From NCEH01 sp002257205 (GTDB lineage Bacteria; Pseudomonadota; Alphaproteobacteria; Rhizobiales; Xanthobacteraceae), in NCBI RefSeq assembly GCF_043195105.1, contig NZ_JBAFWO010000010.1: 64,000 bases of DNA. One strand, given 5' to 3'. Positions 22,003 to 31,573 of the stretch are shown here, piece by piece. The notes under the pieces are model-generated. The model worked only from the letters and a program-made list of their open reading frames with translations. It was not told where the DNA came from and made no database searches. A program made the translations under genes and the position numbers. Numbering within the stretch: the stretch's first letter is position 1; every line of letters begins with the position of its first letter.

Positions 22003-23127
22003 TCACACCCGCATGGGCATGAGCACGTAGAGCGCATCGCTCTTGGTGCTGTCGCGCACCAGCGTGGGCGAGCCGGAATCGGCGAGCTTCAACTCGGCCG
22101 TGTCACCTTCGAGCTGGGCGGTGATGTCGAGCAGGTAGCGGCTGTTGAAGCCGATATCGAGCGGCTCGGCGGCATAATCCACCTCGAGTTCCTCGGTGGC
22201 GCTGCCGGAATCCGGATTGGTCACGGAGAGTACCAGCTTGCCGTCGGTGAGCGAGAGCTTCACCGCGCGGCCGCGCTCACTCGACACGGTGGACACGCGG
22301 TCCACGGCGGCGGCGAAATCCGCCTTGTCCACCAGCAGCACCTTGTCGTTGCCGGCCGGGATGACGCGGTTGTAATCCGGGAAGGTGCCGTCGATCAGCT
22401 TGGAGGTCAGAACGATGGCGCCCACCGCCACCCGGATCTTGGTGGTGGAGAGCGAGACGGTGACTTCCGCGTCCTTGTCCTCCAGCAGCTTCTGCACCTC
22501 GGCGACCGTCTTGCGGGGCACGATGATGCCGGGCATGCCGGCCGCGCCCTCGGGCGCCTCAAGCTCGGCCTGGGCGAGGCGGTGCCCGTCGGTCGCGACC
22601 GCGCGCAGGGTCGCCTTGCCGGCGCCCTTGGCCTCGGCCACGTGCAGGAAGATGCCGTTCAGATAATAGCGCGTCTCCTCGGTGGAGATGGCGAACTGGG
22701 TCTTGTCCACCAGGCGGCGGAATTCCGCCCCCTTCAGCTTGAAGGCATGGGTGAATTCGCCCGCGGCGAGATCGGGGAAATCTTCCTGCGGCAGGGTTTG
22801 CAGGGTGAAGCGGGCGCGGCCGGCGCGCACCGCCAGGGTGCCGCGGTCGCCGCTGGATTCCAGCAGCACCTGCGCGCCCTCGGGCAGCTTGCGCACGATG
22901 TCGTAGACGACGTGGGCCGGCACGGTGGTGGCCCCCTCCTGGTCCACCTGGGCCGGGACGGTTTCAACGACTTCCAGATCGAGGTCGGTGGCCTTCAGCT
23001 CCAGTCCCGACGCGCCGGTGCGGATGAGCACATTGGCGAGAATCGGAATGGTGTTGCGGCGTTCGACGACGCGATGGACGTGGCTGAGCGACTTCAGAAG
23101 CTCGGCGCGTTCGACGGTGACCTTCAT
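22003..23127 (-). CDS. dnaN: DNA polymerase III beta subunit (sliding clamp)
   Basis: The 374-residue clamp has three repeated domains and forms a ring dimer that tethers polymerase III to DNA. The start MKVTVERAELLKSLSHVHRV and the blocks RNTIPILANV, LKATDLDLEV, ATDGHRLA, VPRKTV and the C-terminal YVLMPMRV are diagnostic. It lies 311 bp downstream of dnaA and upstream of recF on the same strand, the conserved order in most bacteria. Confidence 0.97.
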   Translation of the reverse strand: MKVTVERAELLKSLSHVHRVVERRNTIPILANVLIRTGASGLELKATDLDLEVVETVPAQVDQEGATTVPAHVVYDIVRKLPEGAQVLLESSGDRGTLAVRAGRARFTLQTLPQEDFPDLAAGEFTHAFKLKGAEFRRLVDKTQFAISTEETRYYLNGIFLHVAEAKGAGKATLRAVATDGHRLAQAELEAPEGAAGMPGIIVPRKTVAEVQKLLEDKDAEVTVSLSTTKIRVAVGAIVLTSKLIDGTFPDYNRVIPAGNDKVLLVDKADFAAAVDRVSTVSSERGRAVKLSLTDGKLVLSVTNPDSGSATEELEVDYAAEPLDIGFNSRYLLDITAQLEGDTAELKLADSGSPTLVRDSTKSDALYVLMPMRV

Positions 23128-23438
23128 TGGCCCGGACCCGTAACTCTCGTGCGGGGAAACTAAGCACGCCCTGGCTGGCGCCAGTGCGGCCCGCGACCGG
23201 ATCGTTCACAACGAACCCGTGGGCCGCAGACATTGCCGCCCGCGCTGCACCAAAGCAAGGGCATCTGGCCGCTTTTTCCCCGTTGCCGACGTGGAAGGCG
23301 GGCAATTCCCGCGTAGCGCGCCCCTCGCGCCCCCGTGCGGCCTCGTTTCAGGCGCACGGATCGGCTTTTCCGCGCTCGATCAGACGCGGCGGCAAAGGGC
23401 AGGGGCGAGGGCAGGGGGCATCCCCGGCCCAAGAACTT
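23128..23438. other. Non-coding interval dnaA-dnaN
   Basis: This 311-bp gap is longer than usual for a dnaA-dnaN operon. It is GC-rich, with a G/C-biased near-repeat (GGGCAGGGGCGAGGGCAGG, 23398-23416) just past the dnaA stop. I see no gene or standard terminator; a dnaN promoter probably lies here. Confidence 0.4.
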
Positions 23439-24905
23439 TCACTCGTTGACGAGCTTCTTCAGCGCCTCGATCTCCTCCGCGAGTGCCCGGTCGGTGGCGA
23501 TCAGGCCGTCGATCTTGCGCACTGCATGCAGAACCGTGGTGTGATCGCGCCCGCCGAAGCGGCGGCCGATTTCCGGTAGGGAGCGCAGGGTCAGCGTCTT
23601 GGCCAGATACATGGCGATCTGGCGCGGCTTAACCACATTGGCGGTGCGGCGCTGGGACAGCAGATCGGCGCGCGAGACGTTATAATGCTTGGCCACGACG
23701 CGCAGAATCTCGTCCACCCGCACGCGCTTGGGATCGCATGGGCGCACGAGGTCGCGAACGGCGTTCTCGGCCATTTCCATGGTCACCGGCTCGCCGGTGA
23801 GCTTGTTGAAGGCGAGCAGTTTGTTCAGCGCGCCATCCAGATCGCGCCCGCTCTGGCCGACCGTGCGGGCCAGCAGTTCCAGGACATTGGCGGGAACCGA
23901 GAAGCCGCGATGCTGCTCGGCGAGGGCCGAGGACCGGGTCTTGAGGATCTGAAGGCGCAGGTCCTCTTCCAGTTGGCCGAGTTCCACCACGAGGCCACCG
24001 GCAAGGCGCGAGCGCACCCGGTCGTCGAGCGCGTCGAGCTCCGACGGCGGACGGTCGGCAGCCACGACGACTTGCCGCCCGGCATCCATCAGGGCGTTGA
24101 GCGTGTGGCAGAATTCCTGCTGCATGTTCTTGCCGGTGAGGAATTGCAGGTCGTCGATCACCAGCGTGTCGATGGACCGCAGCGCATCCTTGAAGGCGAT
24201 GGCGGCATGGGTCTTCAGCGCGGCGACGAAGCCGTACATGAAGCGCTCGGCGGTGAGATAGACCACGCGCCGCCCGCGGCTCGCGCCGGCCCAGGCCACC
24301 GCCTGAAGCAGGTGCGTCTTGCCGAGGCCGACGGCCGCGTGAAGATAGAGCGGGTTGAAGATCGGCCCGGCCCCGGGCACGGCCTCCGCCACCTGACGGG
24401 CGGCGGCATGGGCGAGCGTGTTGGACTTGCCGAGCACGAAGGTCTCAAACGTGAGGCGGGCGTCGAGCGGCGAGCCCGCGCCCACGTCGGCGGGCATGGC
24501 GGAAGCGGCGACAGTCTGGGGGCGCGGCTCGGCGGCGCGCTCGACCACGACTTCGCGATGCTCATTGGCGGCTTTCAGCGGAATGGCGCGGGCGACGGCG
24601 GAGCGCACGGACAGATCCACCTTGCGCGCGGTGCCGCTCTCCTCCTGCCACAGCTCGGCGAGGCGCTCGACATAATGATCCTGGATCCAGGCCTTCAGGA
24701 AGCGCGTGGGCACGGAGAGATGCACGCGGTCCGCGATGCGGTCCAGCTCGATGCGGGCGAACCAGCTGGTGTACGATTCCTCGCCGATCTCCTCACGCAG
24801 GCGCTGGCGAACCCGGTCCCATTGCTGCGCGCAGAAATCCGCTGCCGACGGAGCGGTCATGGTGGGGCGAAACTGCGCGACGTCCACGGTTTCCGGTTTC
24901 AACAT
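23439..24905 (-). CDS. dnaA: Chromosomal replication initiator protein DnaA
   Basis: This AAA+ initiator of 488 residues melts the origin. N-terminal domain I contains CAQQWDRVRQRLREEIG and YTSWF. Walker A is VGLGKTHLL near residue 190, Walker B is TLVIDDLQF, and the C-terminal DNA-binding domain has the DnaA signature GRDHTTVLHAVRKI. The ATG at 24905 gives a 16-residue leader before a second Met, so the exact start could be MTAPSAADF. It is preceded by a 1.15-kb intergenic region with inverted repeats and followed by dnaN. Confidence 0.97.
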   Translation of the reverse strand: MLKPETVDVAQFRPTMTAPSAADFCAQQWDRVRQRLREEIGEESYTSWFARIELDRIADRVHLSVPTRFLKAWIQDHYVERLAELWQEESGTARKVDLSVRSAVARAIPLKAANEHREVVVERAAEPRPQTVAASAMPADVGAGSPLDARLTFETFVLGKSNTLAHAAARQVAEAVPGAGPIFNPLYLHAAVGLGKTHLLQAVAWAGASRGRRVVYLTAERFMYGFVAALKTHAAIAFKDALRSIDTLVIDDLQFLTGKNMQQEFCHTLNALMDAGRQVVVAADRPPSELDALDDRVRSRLAGGLVVELGQLEEDLRLQILKTRSSALAEQHRGFSVPANVLELLARTVGQSGRDLDGALNKLLAFNKLTGEPVTMEMAENAVRDLVRPCDPKRVRVDEILRVVAKHYNVSRADLLSQRRTANVVKPRQIAMYLAKTLTLRSLPEIGRRFGGRDHTTVLHAVRKIDGLIATDRALAEEIEALKKLVNE

Positions 24906-25012
24906 GAGGGTCTTTCCCGCCCGGGGCGGGTCCCTGGTTGCGACGCGGAGAGCGTTCGCGCCGGTGACGGCGCGTCTCCTAGTCCAAGTGAATGAGAAGG
25001 TGAAGGTGTAGC

Positions 25013-25044
25013 GACGAAAGTGGGCTTAAGCCCGCATTTTCGTC
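25013..25044. promoter_or_regulatory. Inverted repeat 108 bp upstream of dnaA
   Basis: GACGAAA (25013) and TTTCGTC (25038) flank a perfect 12-bp palindrome, GGGCTTAAGCCC (25022-25033). A related GCGACGAAAATGC recurs at about 25133. It may be a protein-binding site controlling dnaA, or a leader hairpin in its mRNA. Confidence 0.5.
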
Positions 25045-25644
25045 ACGAGGGCGCCCGGCGGGCGGGGTCCTCGACGGCGCGATCACGAAGCCGCTCATCC
25101 CGGTCGCGGCCGACGGTCCCGAAGGCCTGTTCGCGACGAAAATGCAGTGCGTCTTCGCTAGGTCTAGCGCCTGAGAGAGAAGTCATGGCCGCCCCATTCG
25201 CCGTCGAACAAAACGTTCGCCGGTTCTCCAATAGATAGAATAGTTTTTTGTTTATTTCTCTGTCCTGGATCAATCAAAGGATCAAAGACAGACTATCCCA
25301 AAAACCGGAACAATACGCAGGTGAAATGTACACGCAGCGCGGGAGGGGAGGTGAGACGCTAACGCACATAATACACCCTCCCTCCATCCACGAAGAGTCG
25401 TGAAACTGCTGCTCTATTGATGATTTCCTCGGGATGTCCCTCAGAGGTGAGATTGAACATACACAGGGCATGGGGAGGGTGCAACGGCTTTCCCGGTCGC
25501 ACCCCAATCCGGTGGAAATCGGGTGACAAACACATTTCTCCCGCCGCTTTAGTTCAGCCGGCAAACCTCTGACTCGACTGCGAGATTCGCAATCCTTAAC
25601 GGTTCAGGAGGCGGTCCTAGGATTCAAATCAAGAAGTATTTTGA

Positions 25645-25673
25645 TACCTCTATTCCGACCTCCCGTAGAGGTA
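25645..25673. other. Inverted repeat in the dnaA-rpsT region
   Basis: TACCTCTA and TAGAGGTA are perfect 8-bp arms around a 13-base spacer. The sequence is not followed by a T-run on either strand, so a binding site or RNA element is more likely than a terminator. Confidence 0.45.
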
Positions 25674-25824
25674 CTTCTCGCCTTGGCCCATAACCCGTTA
25701 AGCTTCATGAGTTTTTCCTGATCGGTCAGAAGGCGTGGACGAACTTCGTATGGATGGGCTTCGACTTGACCTCGCGCCGGTTAACGGCTAGGCGCCGGCC
25801 GGGACGAGAATCACGGGCTTTTTG

Positions 25825-25855
25825 GCGGAAAAATCGCCGGCGGGTGTTCGCCGGC
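25825..25855 (-). terminator. Second minus-strand terminator-like hairpin below rpsT
   Basis: On the minus strand GCCGGCG and CGCCGGC pair around a 6-base loop, and the hairpin is followed by GATTTTTCC. It lies about 115 bp beyond the rpsT terminator, so it could back up rpsT termination or end a small transcript from the interval. Confidence 0.5.
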
Positions 25856-25967
25856 TAAGGCGGGAATATGGTTCCGATGCCGTACCGGCAAGCCCGCCTC
25901 GGGGGCGAGGAGGGCTGGCGGGCGGCGGACCCGCAGCGGGGATCCGCGTCCGCCCTTTCGGCGCAGC

Positions 25968-26000
25968 TTTAAAATAAAAAAGCCCGGCAATGCCGGGCCA
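25968..26000 (-). terminator. Intrinsic terminator of rpsT
   Basis: On the minus strand GCCCGGCA and TGCCGGGC form a tight hairpin followed by TTTTTTATTTTA. It sits about 55 bp past the rpsT stop codon, a textbook Rho-independent terminator. Confidence 0.93.
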
Positions 26001-26054
26001 TTCTATTGCTAAGCTTCGGCGCGGCGCAACGTGCGCCGCGATCTTCAGCTCACA

Positions 26055-26321
26055 TCACGCGCTCAGCTTGCTGACGCGGGCCGCGAGGCGGGAAACCTTG
26101 CGGGAAGCGGTATTCTTGTGAAGAACACCCTTGGTCACCGCCCGCATGATCTCGGGCTCGGCGACCTTGAAAGCCGCGCTGGCGGCCGTCGCGTCGCCGG
26201 TGGCGAGGGCATCTTCCAGCTTGCGCAAAAAGGTGCGGACGCGCGAACGGCGGTTCCGGTTAACCTCAGTGCGACGCTCGATCTTCCGCGCCGCCTTTTT
26301 GGCGGAGGGCGTATTGGCCAT
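26055..26321 (-). CDS. rpsT: 30S ribosomal protein S20
   Basis: This 88-residue basic protein starts MANTPSAKKAARK and carries RNRRSRVRTFLRKLE, the conserved S20 helices that bind 16S rRNA in the small subunit. Length and composition are normal. It has its own promoter and terminator on either side, so it is a single-gene unit. A position next to dnaA is conserved in Rhizobiales. The leader is about 107 nt if the promoter below is correct; S20 is autoregulated in E. coli, but no matching element can be demonstrated here. Confidence 0.97.
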   Translation of the reverse strand: MANTPSAKKAARKIERRTEVNRNRRSRVRTFLRKLEDALATGDATAASAAFKVAEPEIMRAVTKGVLHKNTASRKVSRLAARVSKLSA

Positions 26322-26434
26322 CGGCCGTCCTCTATCACGTTATCGCACGCAAACCATGGCCAATGCGGCCCGTTTGCGCTGCGTCTGAATGGCTGAACAC
26401 GCCGGCAACCTCGGTCGCCAGCGAAGTGTCGGCG

Positions 26435-26463
26435 CTTATAGGAGGAGGATGGCCAGCAGTCAA
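26435..26463 (-). promoter_or_regulatory. Sigma-70-type promoter of rpsT
   Basis: On the minus strand TTGACT, a spacer of exactly 17 bases and TATAAG form a near-consensus promoter, giving a start about 107 bases before the rpsT ATG. The high match fits the strong expression of a ribosomal protein gene. Confidence 0.75.
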
Positions 26464-26661
26464 CTCCAGATGCGCCGGCGGCGCCCAAGCCGCGCCGATT
26501 TGATCCAATTAAATGCAGCCGCGTCGGATCTTTCCCTTCAATACGCGCTGTGAGGCTTGCGTCGGCGGGCTTGGTCTACAAAATACGGGCGCGGAGCGTG
26601 GGCGGGACCGCGGACCGCGCCCGCCCGCGCCGCCGCACGAAACCGTTTCGGAGGAATCACC

Positions 26662-27051
26662 ATGGTTGCATCCAGTACCGCTGCCAATATCCCGCCGCGC
26701 AAGCATCCGCCGGAGACCGCCGTATCGGATTTCCTCGTGACGCTGAACGCTCTGCTGAAGGACAACCAATATACCGCGCTCTCCGATGCCTTCGTTGCCT
26801 TCGCGAAAACTCATCCGGGCCTGGACTTCTTCATCGAGGAAGCGATTCCCGCTCGGGTTGCGGACCACGTGTTGAGCAGGAGCGGCGCCGCTTCCGCCTT
26901 CACCACCTTCACGCTGCAAAATCCCAATTGGGCGGTGGACCTCCAGCGTTCCGCGCTCGATCCGCTGGCCTTCACCCAGAACATCAACGACATCGAGGCC
27001 AAGGTGGCCGCCCTCGTCGCTGCCGCCAAGGCTCCCAAGTCACCGGCCTGA
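26662..27051 (+). CDS. Conserved-looking hypothetical protein
   Basis: This 129-residue soluble protein has no signal peptide, no membrane segment and no domain I recognise. It has a strong GGAGG seven bases before its ATG and normal codon use, so it is very likely expressed. It starts with a Pro/Ala-rich stretch (SSTAANIPPRKHPPET), continues with helical segments (VSDFLVTLNALLKD, YTALSDAFVAFAKTHPG) and ends with a long Ala-rich helix (IEAKVAALVAAAK). It stands alone between divergent rpsT and the NDUFA9-like gene. Function unknown. Confidence 0.7.
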   Translation: MVASSTAANIPPRKHPPETAVSDFLVTLNALLKDNQYTALSDAFVAFAKTHPGLDFFIEEAIPARVADHVLSRSGAASAFTTFTLQNPNWAVDLQRSALDPLAFTQNINDIEAKVAALVAAAKAPKSPA

Positions 27052-27227
27052 CGCGCGCCGGTCCGAATCCTTTTGCGCGGAGCGTCCAAACCGGCGGTCC
27101 GCGCCTGAGGGTGGACGAACTGTCCCGCGACGCCGAGGCAACTGGACGACGCCCCGCGCAATCGCGTATGTCACGCACAAACCTATAGAGCAGGTCGCCG
27201 CGTGCGCGCGAGCCGGAGGAATAGGGC

Positions 27228-28220
27228 ATGAGCGAAGTGACGGTGGCCGATCGGCCCGTGACGGACAGCTTGGTGACGGTGTTCGGCGGTTCCGGCTTTC
27301 TCGGCCGTTATGTTGTGCGCGCCCTGGCGCGCCGCGGCTATCGCATCCGCGTGGCCGTGCGGCGGCCCGATCTTGCGAATTTCCTGCTTCCTTATGGCTA
27401 TGTGGGCCAGATCCAGCTGGTGCAGGCCAATGTGCGCTTCGCCGATTCGGTGCGTCGGGCCGTGCAGGGGTCCGACTTCGTGGTGAATCTTGTCGGCGTC
27501 CTCGCCGCGCGCGGCCGCCAGAGCTTCGACGCGGTGCATGTCTATGGCGCCCGCGCCATCGCCACCTCCGCCGCCGAAATGGGCGCGCGGGTGGTGCATG
27601 TCTCGGCCATCGGCGCCGATTCGACCGCGGCCGCCGCTTATGCCCGCACCAAGGGGCTGGGCGAGGAGGCGGTGCGCGCCGCCGTGCCGGACAGCATCAT
27701 CCTGCGCCCGTCGCTGCTGTTCGGCCCGGAAGACGATTTCTTCAACCGCTTTGCCGCCATGACGCGGTTCGCCTTCGCCTTGCCTTTGATCGGCGGCGGC
27801 AAGACGCGCTTCCAGCCGGTGTTCGTGGCCGATGTGGCCGCCGCCGTCGAGCGGGCGGTGGATGGCAAGGCGAAATCTGCCACCATTTATGAACTCGGCG
27901 GGCCGGAAGTGCGCACCTTCCGCGAGCTGATGGAATTGCTGCTGCGAGAAATCGGCAGCCATCGCATCCTGATGGACCTGCCGTTCGGCGTGGCGGACCT
28001 GATGGCCCGCGTGCTCGGCTGGATCCCGGGTGGCAGCTCCTTGCTGACCCGCGATCAGGTGGCGATGCTGCATTTCGACAATGTGGTCTCGGACGCCGCC
28101 GTCGCGGAACATCGCGCCATCCAGGATCTCGGCATCCTGCCCGCCGCCATGGCGAGCGTGCTGCCGAGCTATCTTTGGCGATTCCGCAAGGCGGGACAGT
28201 TCACCCGCATCGAGACCTGA
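27228..28220 (+). CDS. Complex I NDUFA9-like NAD(P)-dependent epimerase/reductase
   Basis: This 330-residue atypical short-chain dehydrogenase has the N-terminal Rossmann motif VFGGSGFLGRYVVRAL and the VVHVSAIGAD and YARTKGLGEEAVR blocks seen in the NDUFA9 subfamily. The mitochondrial homologue is an accessory complex I subunit; in alphaproteobacteria the relatives are often stand-alone and of uncertain role. The Tyr-x-x-x-Lys positions are AYARTK. It begins after a GGAGG-type site and sits 52 bp before trpF, so it may be the first gene of that transcript. Confidence 0.85.
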   Translation: MSEVTVADRPVTDSLVTVFGGSGFLGRYVVRALARRGYRIRVAVRRPDLANFLLPYGYVGQIQLVQANVRFADSVRRAVQGSDFVVNLVGVLAARGRQSFDAVHVYGARAIATSAAEMGARVVHVSAIGADSTAAAAYARTKGLGEEAVRAAVPDSIILRPSLLFGPEDDFFNRFAAMTRFAFALPLIGGGKTRFQPVFVADVAAAVERAVDGKAKSATIYELGGPEVRTFRELMELLLREIGSHRILMDLPFGVADLMARVLGWIPGGSSLLTRDQVAMLHFDNVVSDAAVAEHRAIQDLGILPAAMASVLPSYLWRFRKAGQFTRIET

Positions 28221-28272
28221 GGCGGATCTGAAACGGGACAAGGTGCGGCGCGCCGCGCCCGACGGTGGTGAC

Positions 28273-28973
28273 ATGGGCGCGTTGGTTGCGGGTGGGTCCA
28301 GGCCGGGCATCGAGGTGAAGATCTGCGGCGTCAACAGCGCCGCCGCCCTCGACGCGACGCTGGAGGCCGGTGCCGATCTCGTGGGCTTCGTGCATTTCGC
28401 CAAAAGCCCGCGCCATCTCCATCTGTCCGATGCCGCCGCGCTCTCCGCCCAGGTCAATGGCCGGGCGCTTAAGGTGGCGCTGCTGGTGGACCCGGACGAC
28501 GCCTTGCTGGGCGATATTCTTGAAGCGGTGAAGCCGGATATCCTGCAATTGCACGGCCGCGAGACGGCCGAGCGGGTGGCGGCGATCCGCGCGCGCTTCG
28601 GCCTGCCGGTGATGAAGGCGCTCTCCATCGCGCGCGCCGCCGATCTCGACGTCGTCCCCGCCTATGCGGCCGTATCCGACCGTCTGCTGTTCGATGCTAA
28701 GCCCGCCCCGGACGATCTTTTGCCCGGCGGCAACGGGCGGGTGTTCGACTGGTCTGTGCTCGACGGCCTTGACCCCGGTCGCCCGATCATGCTTTCGGGT
28801 GGTCTGGACCCGGACAATGTGGCGCAGGCGATTGCCCGCGTGCGGGTCGACGGCGTCGATGTCTCCTCCGGTGTTGAAAGCGCGCCGGGCGTGAAATCGA
28901 CGGAAAAGATCTTTGCCTTCGTCCGCGCCGCGCGCGCGGCGTCCCTTGCCTCCAGGGTGGAAAGCCAAGCCAA

Positions 28974-28977
<4 letters not shown>
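28273..28977 (+). CDS. trpF: Phosphoribosylanthranilate isomerase
   Basis: This 234-residue TIM-barrel enzyme catalyses the third step of tryptophan synthesis. The catalytic Cys is in EVKICGV near residue 18; the LQLHGRE, KALSI, LLFDAKP and MLSGGLDPDNV blocks follow, and the phosphate-binding end is VDVSSGVESAPGVK. The ATG at 28273 follows GGTGGTGAC. Its stop overlaps the trpB GTG start (GTGA), showing translational coupling. trpE, trpD and trpC are not in the window, as expected for the split trp genes of alphaproteobacteria. Confidence 0.95.
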
Positions 28978-30181
<1,204 letters not shown>

Positions 30182-30185
<4 letters not shown>

Positions 30186-30535
30186 AATTTGCATCTGCTT
30201 GCGCGGCTCTGGGCCTCGCTCTTCCGCTCTCTTTCGCCGTTCCGGCCGTTTTGCCCGCAAGTGCGGCGCCGGCCGGCCTCTCCCTGACCACGGGTTCGGT
30301 GATCACCGATCCGACCGGCGCCTTCATCAGCGTGCAGGTGGCCAACACCGGCACCTTGATGCTGAGCCAGATCGTGGTGACCTGCGATTTCTTCTCCAAG
30401 AGCAAGAAAAAGCTCGGCACCTCGTCCACGACGCTGTTTTCCACCTTCCCCGGCATCACGGGGGCGGATCAGGTGCGCCTGATGGGCGCCACCAGCGCCG
30501 TATCGGCGACCTGCGCCATCACCAGCCCGAACTGA
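30182..30535 (+). CDS. Small secreted protein of unknown function between trpB and trpA
   Basis: This 117-residue protein has a classical signal peptide (MKFASACAALGLALPLSFAV, cleavage near ASA-AP around residue 28). The mature part of about 90 residues is predicted beta-rich: FISVQVANTGTLMLSQIVVT, then two cysteines (TCDFF and TCAI) that could form a disulfide. The start overlaps the trpB stop by four bases, so it is translated from the trp mRNA. I do not recognise the family. An exported product in a cytoplasmic biosynthetic operon is odd. The layout (conserved-looking beta fold, FxxSKKK turn) argues against a spurious frame. Confidence 0.72.
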
Positions 30536-30602
30536 GCGGGTCTCATTTTCCCCGGCCGCGTGCGGCCGGCCCCCTTCGCGGGGGACGAACAAAAGACGCA
30601 TC

Positions 30603-31442
30603 ATGACCACCCGCATCACCGCCCGTTTCGCTGCCCTCGCCGCCGAAGGCCGTCCCGGCCTTGTCACTTTCATCACGGCGGGCGATCCCGATGCCGCGAC
30701 CTCTTTGGCGATTCTCAAGGCCTTGCCCGCGGCCGGCGCCGATGTGATCGAACTGGGCGTGCCGTTCACAGATCCCATGGCGGACGGCCCGGCGATCCAG
30801 GCCGCCGGCCTGCGCGCGCTCAAGGGCGGGCAGACGCTGGCGAAGACGCTGGGCATGGTCCGTGCCTTCCGCGGCGGCGACGGCGCGACGCCGATCGTGC
30901 TGATGGGCTATTACAACCCGATCTATATTTATGGCGTCCCGCGCTTCCTGGCGGATGCGAAGGATGCCGGCGTGGACGGCCTCATCGTGGTCGACTTGCC
31001 GCCGGAAGAGGACGACGAATTGTGCCTGCCCGCGCTTGCCGCCGGGCTCGATTTCATCCGCCTCGCCACGCCGACCACCGACGACAAGCGCTTGCCGGCG
31101 GTGCTCGCCCATACGGCGGGCTTTGTCTATTACGTCTCGATCACCGGCATCACCGGTTCCGCGACGCCTGACGCCGATCTGGTGTCGGCCGCCGTGGCGC
31201 GCATCAAGGGGCATACGGATCTGCCGGTGGCGGTCGGCTTCGGCGTGAAAACCCCGGCCCAGGCGGCAGCCATCGCAGCCGGCGCCGATGCCGTCGTCGT
31301 CGGTTCGGCCCTGGTGGATGTCGTGCGCGCCTCGCTGGATGAGGCTGGCGCGGCGACGCCCCGTACGGTGACGGATGTGGAAACCCTGGTGCGCGATCTC
31401 GCCGCGGCGGTGCGCGGCGTTGCTCGCCAAGCGGCGGAATAA
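30603..31442 (+). CDS. trpA: Tryptophan synthase alpha chain
   Basis: This 279-residue TIM barrel splits indole-3-glycerol phosphate to indole, channelled to TrpB. The catalytic residues are Glu50 (VIELGVPFTDP) and Asp61 (MADGP). The phosphate site is VGFGVKTPAQ and VVGSALVD, and the flexible loop GITGSATP is present. It begins 67 bp after the small secreted-protein gene and is in the same transcript by orientation and spacing. Confidence 0.96.
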   Translation: MTTRITARFAALAAEGRPGLVTFITAGDPDAATSLAILKALPAAGADVIELGVPFTDPMADGPAIQAAGLRALKGGQTLAKTLGMVRAFRGGDGATPIVLMGYYNPIYIYGVPRFLADAKDAGVDGLIVVDLPPEEDDELCLPALAAGLDFIRLATPTTDDKRLPAVLAHTAGFVYYVSITGITGSATPDADLVSAAVARIKGHTDLPVAVGFGVKTPAQAAAIAAGADAVVVGSALVDVVRASLDEAGAATPRTVTDVETLVRDLAAAVRGVARQAAE

Positions 31443-31573
31443 TAGGCCGGGCCGCCCCGGCCGCGGGCGCGTGACGGCACGCGAGGCGCGTGAAGCGCGG
31501 CGCTCTTGATCCGCCTCATGGCGGCGCGCGCCGGGCGGTTCATGCTTCCTTCCATCGTCATGGGAGGATGGAC

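Larger units (their letters stand above)
24906..25960. other. Large non-coding region upstream of dnaA; candidate origin/control region
   Basis: More than 1 kb without a gene is exceptional in this dense window. It contains a 32-bp inverted repeat near dnaA, an AT-rich segment (25205-25310, with GTTTTTTGTTTATTT), three TTAACGG/CCGTTAA motifs (25596, 25695, 25781) and two further hairpins. I found no perfect TTATCCACA DnaA box. Rhizobiales origins are often elsewhere, so oriC is possible but unproven. Confidence 0.45.

Noticed and set aside
24906..26054. Calling this region oriC outright
   Set aside because: No perfect DnaA boxes were found by eye and many Rhizobiales place oriC elsewhere, so it is listed only as a candidate.
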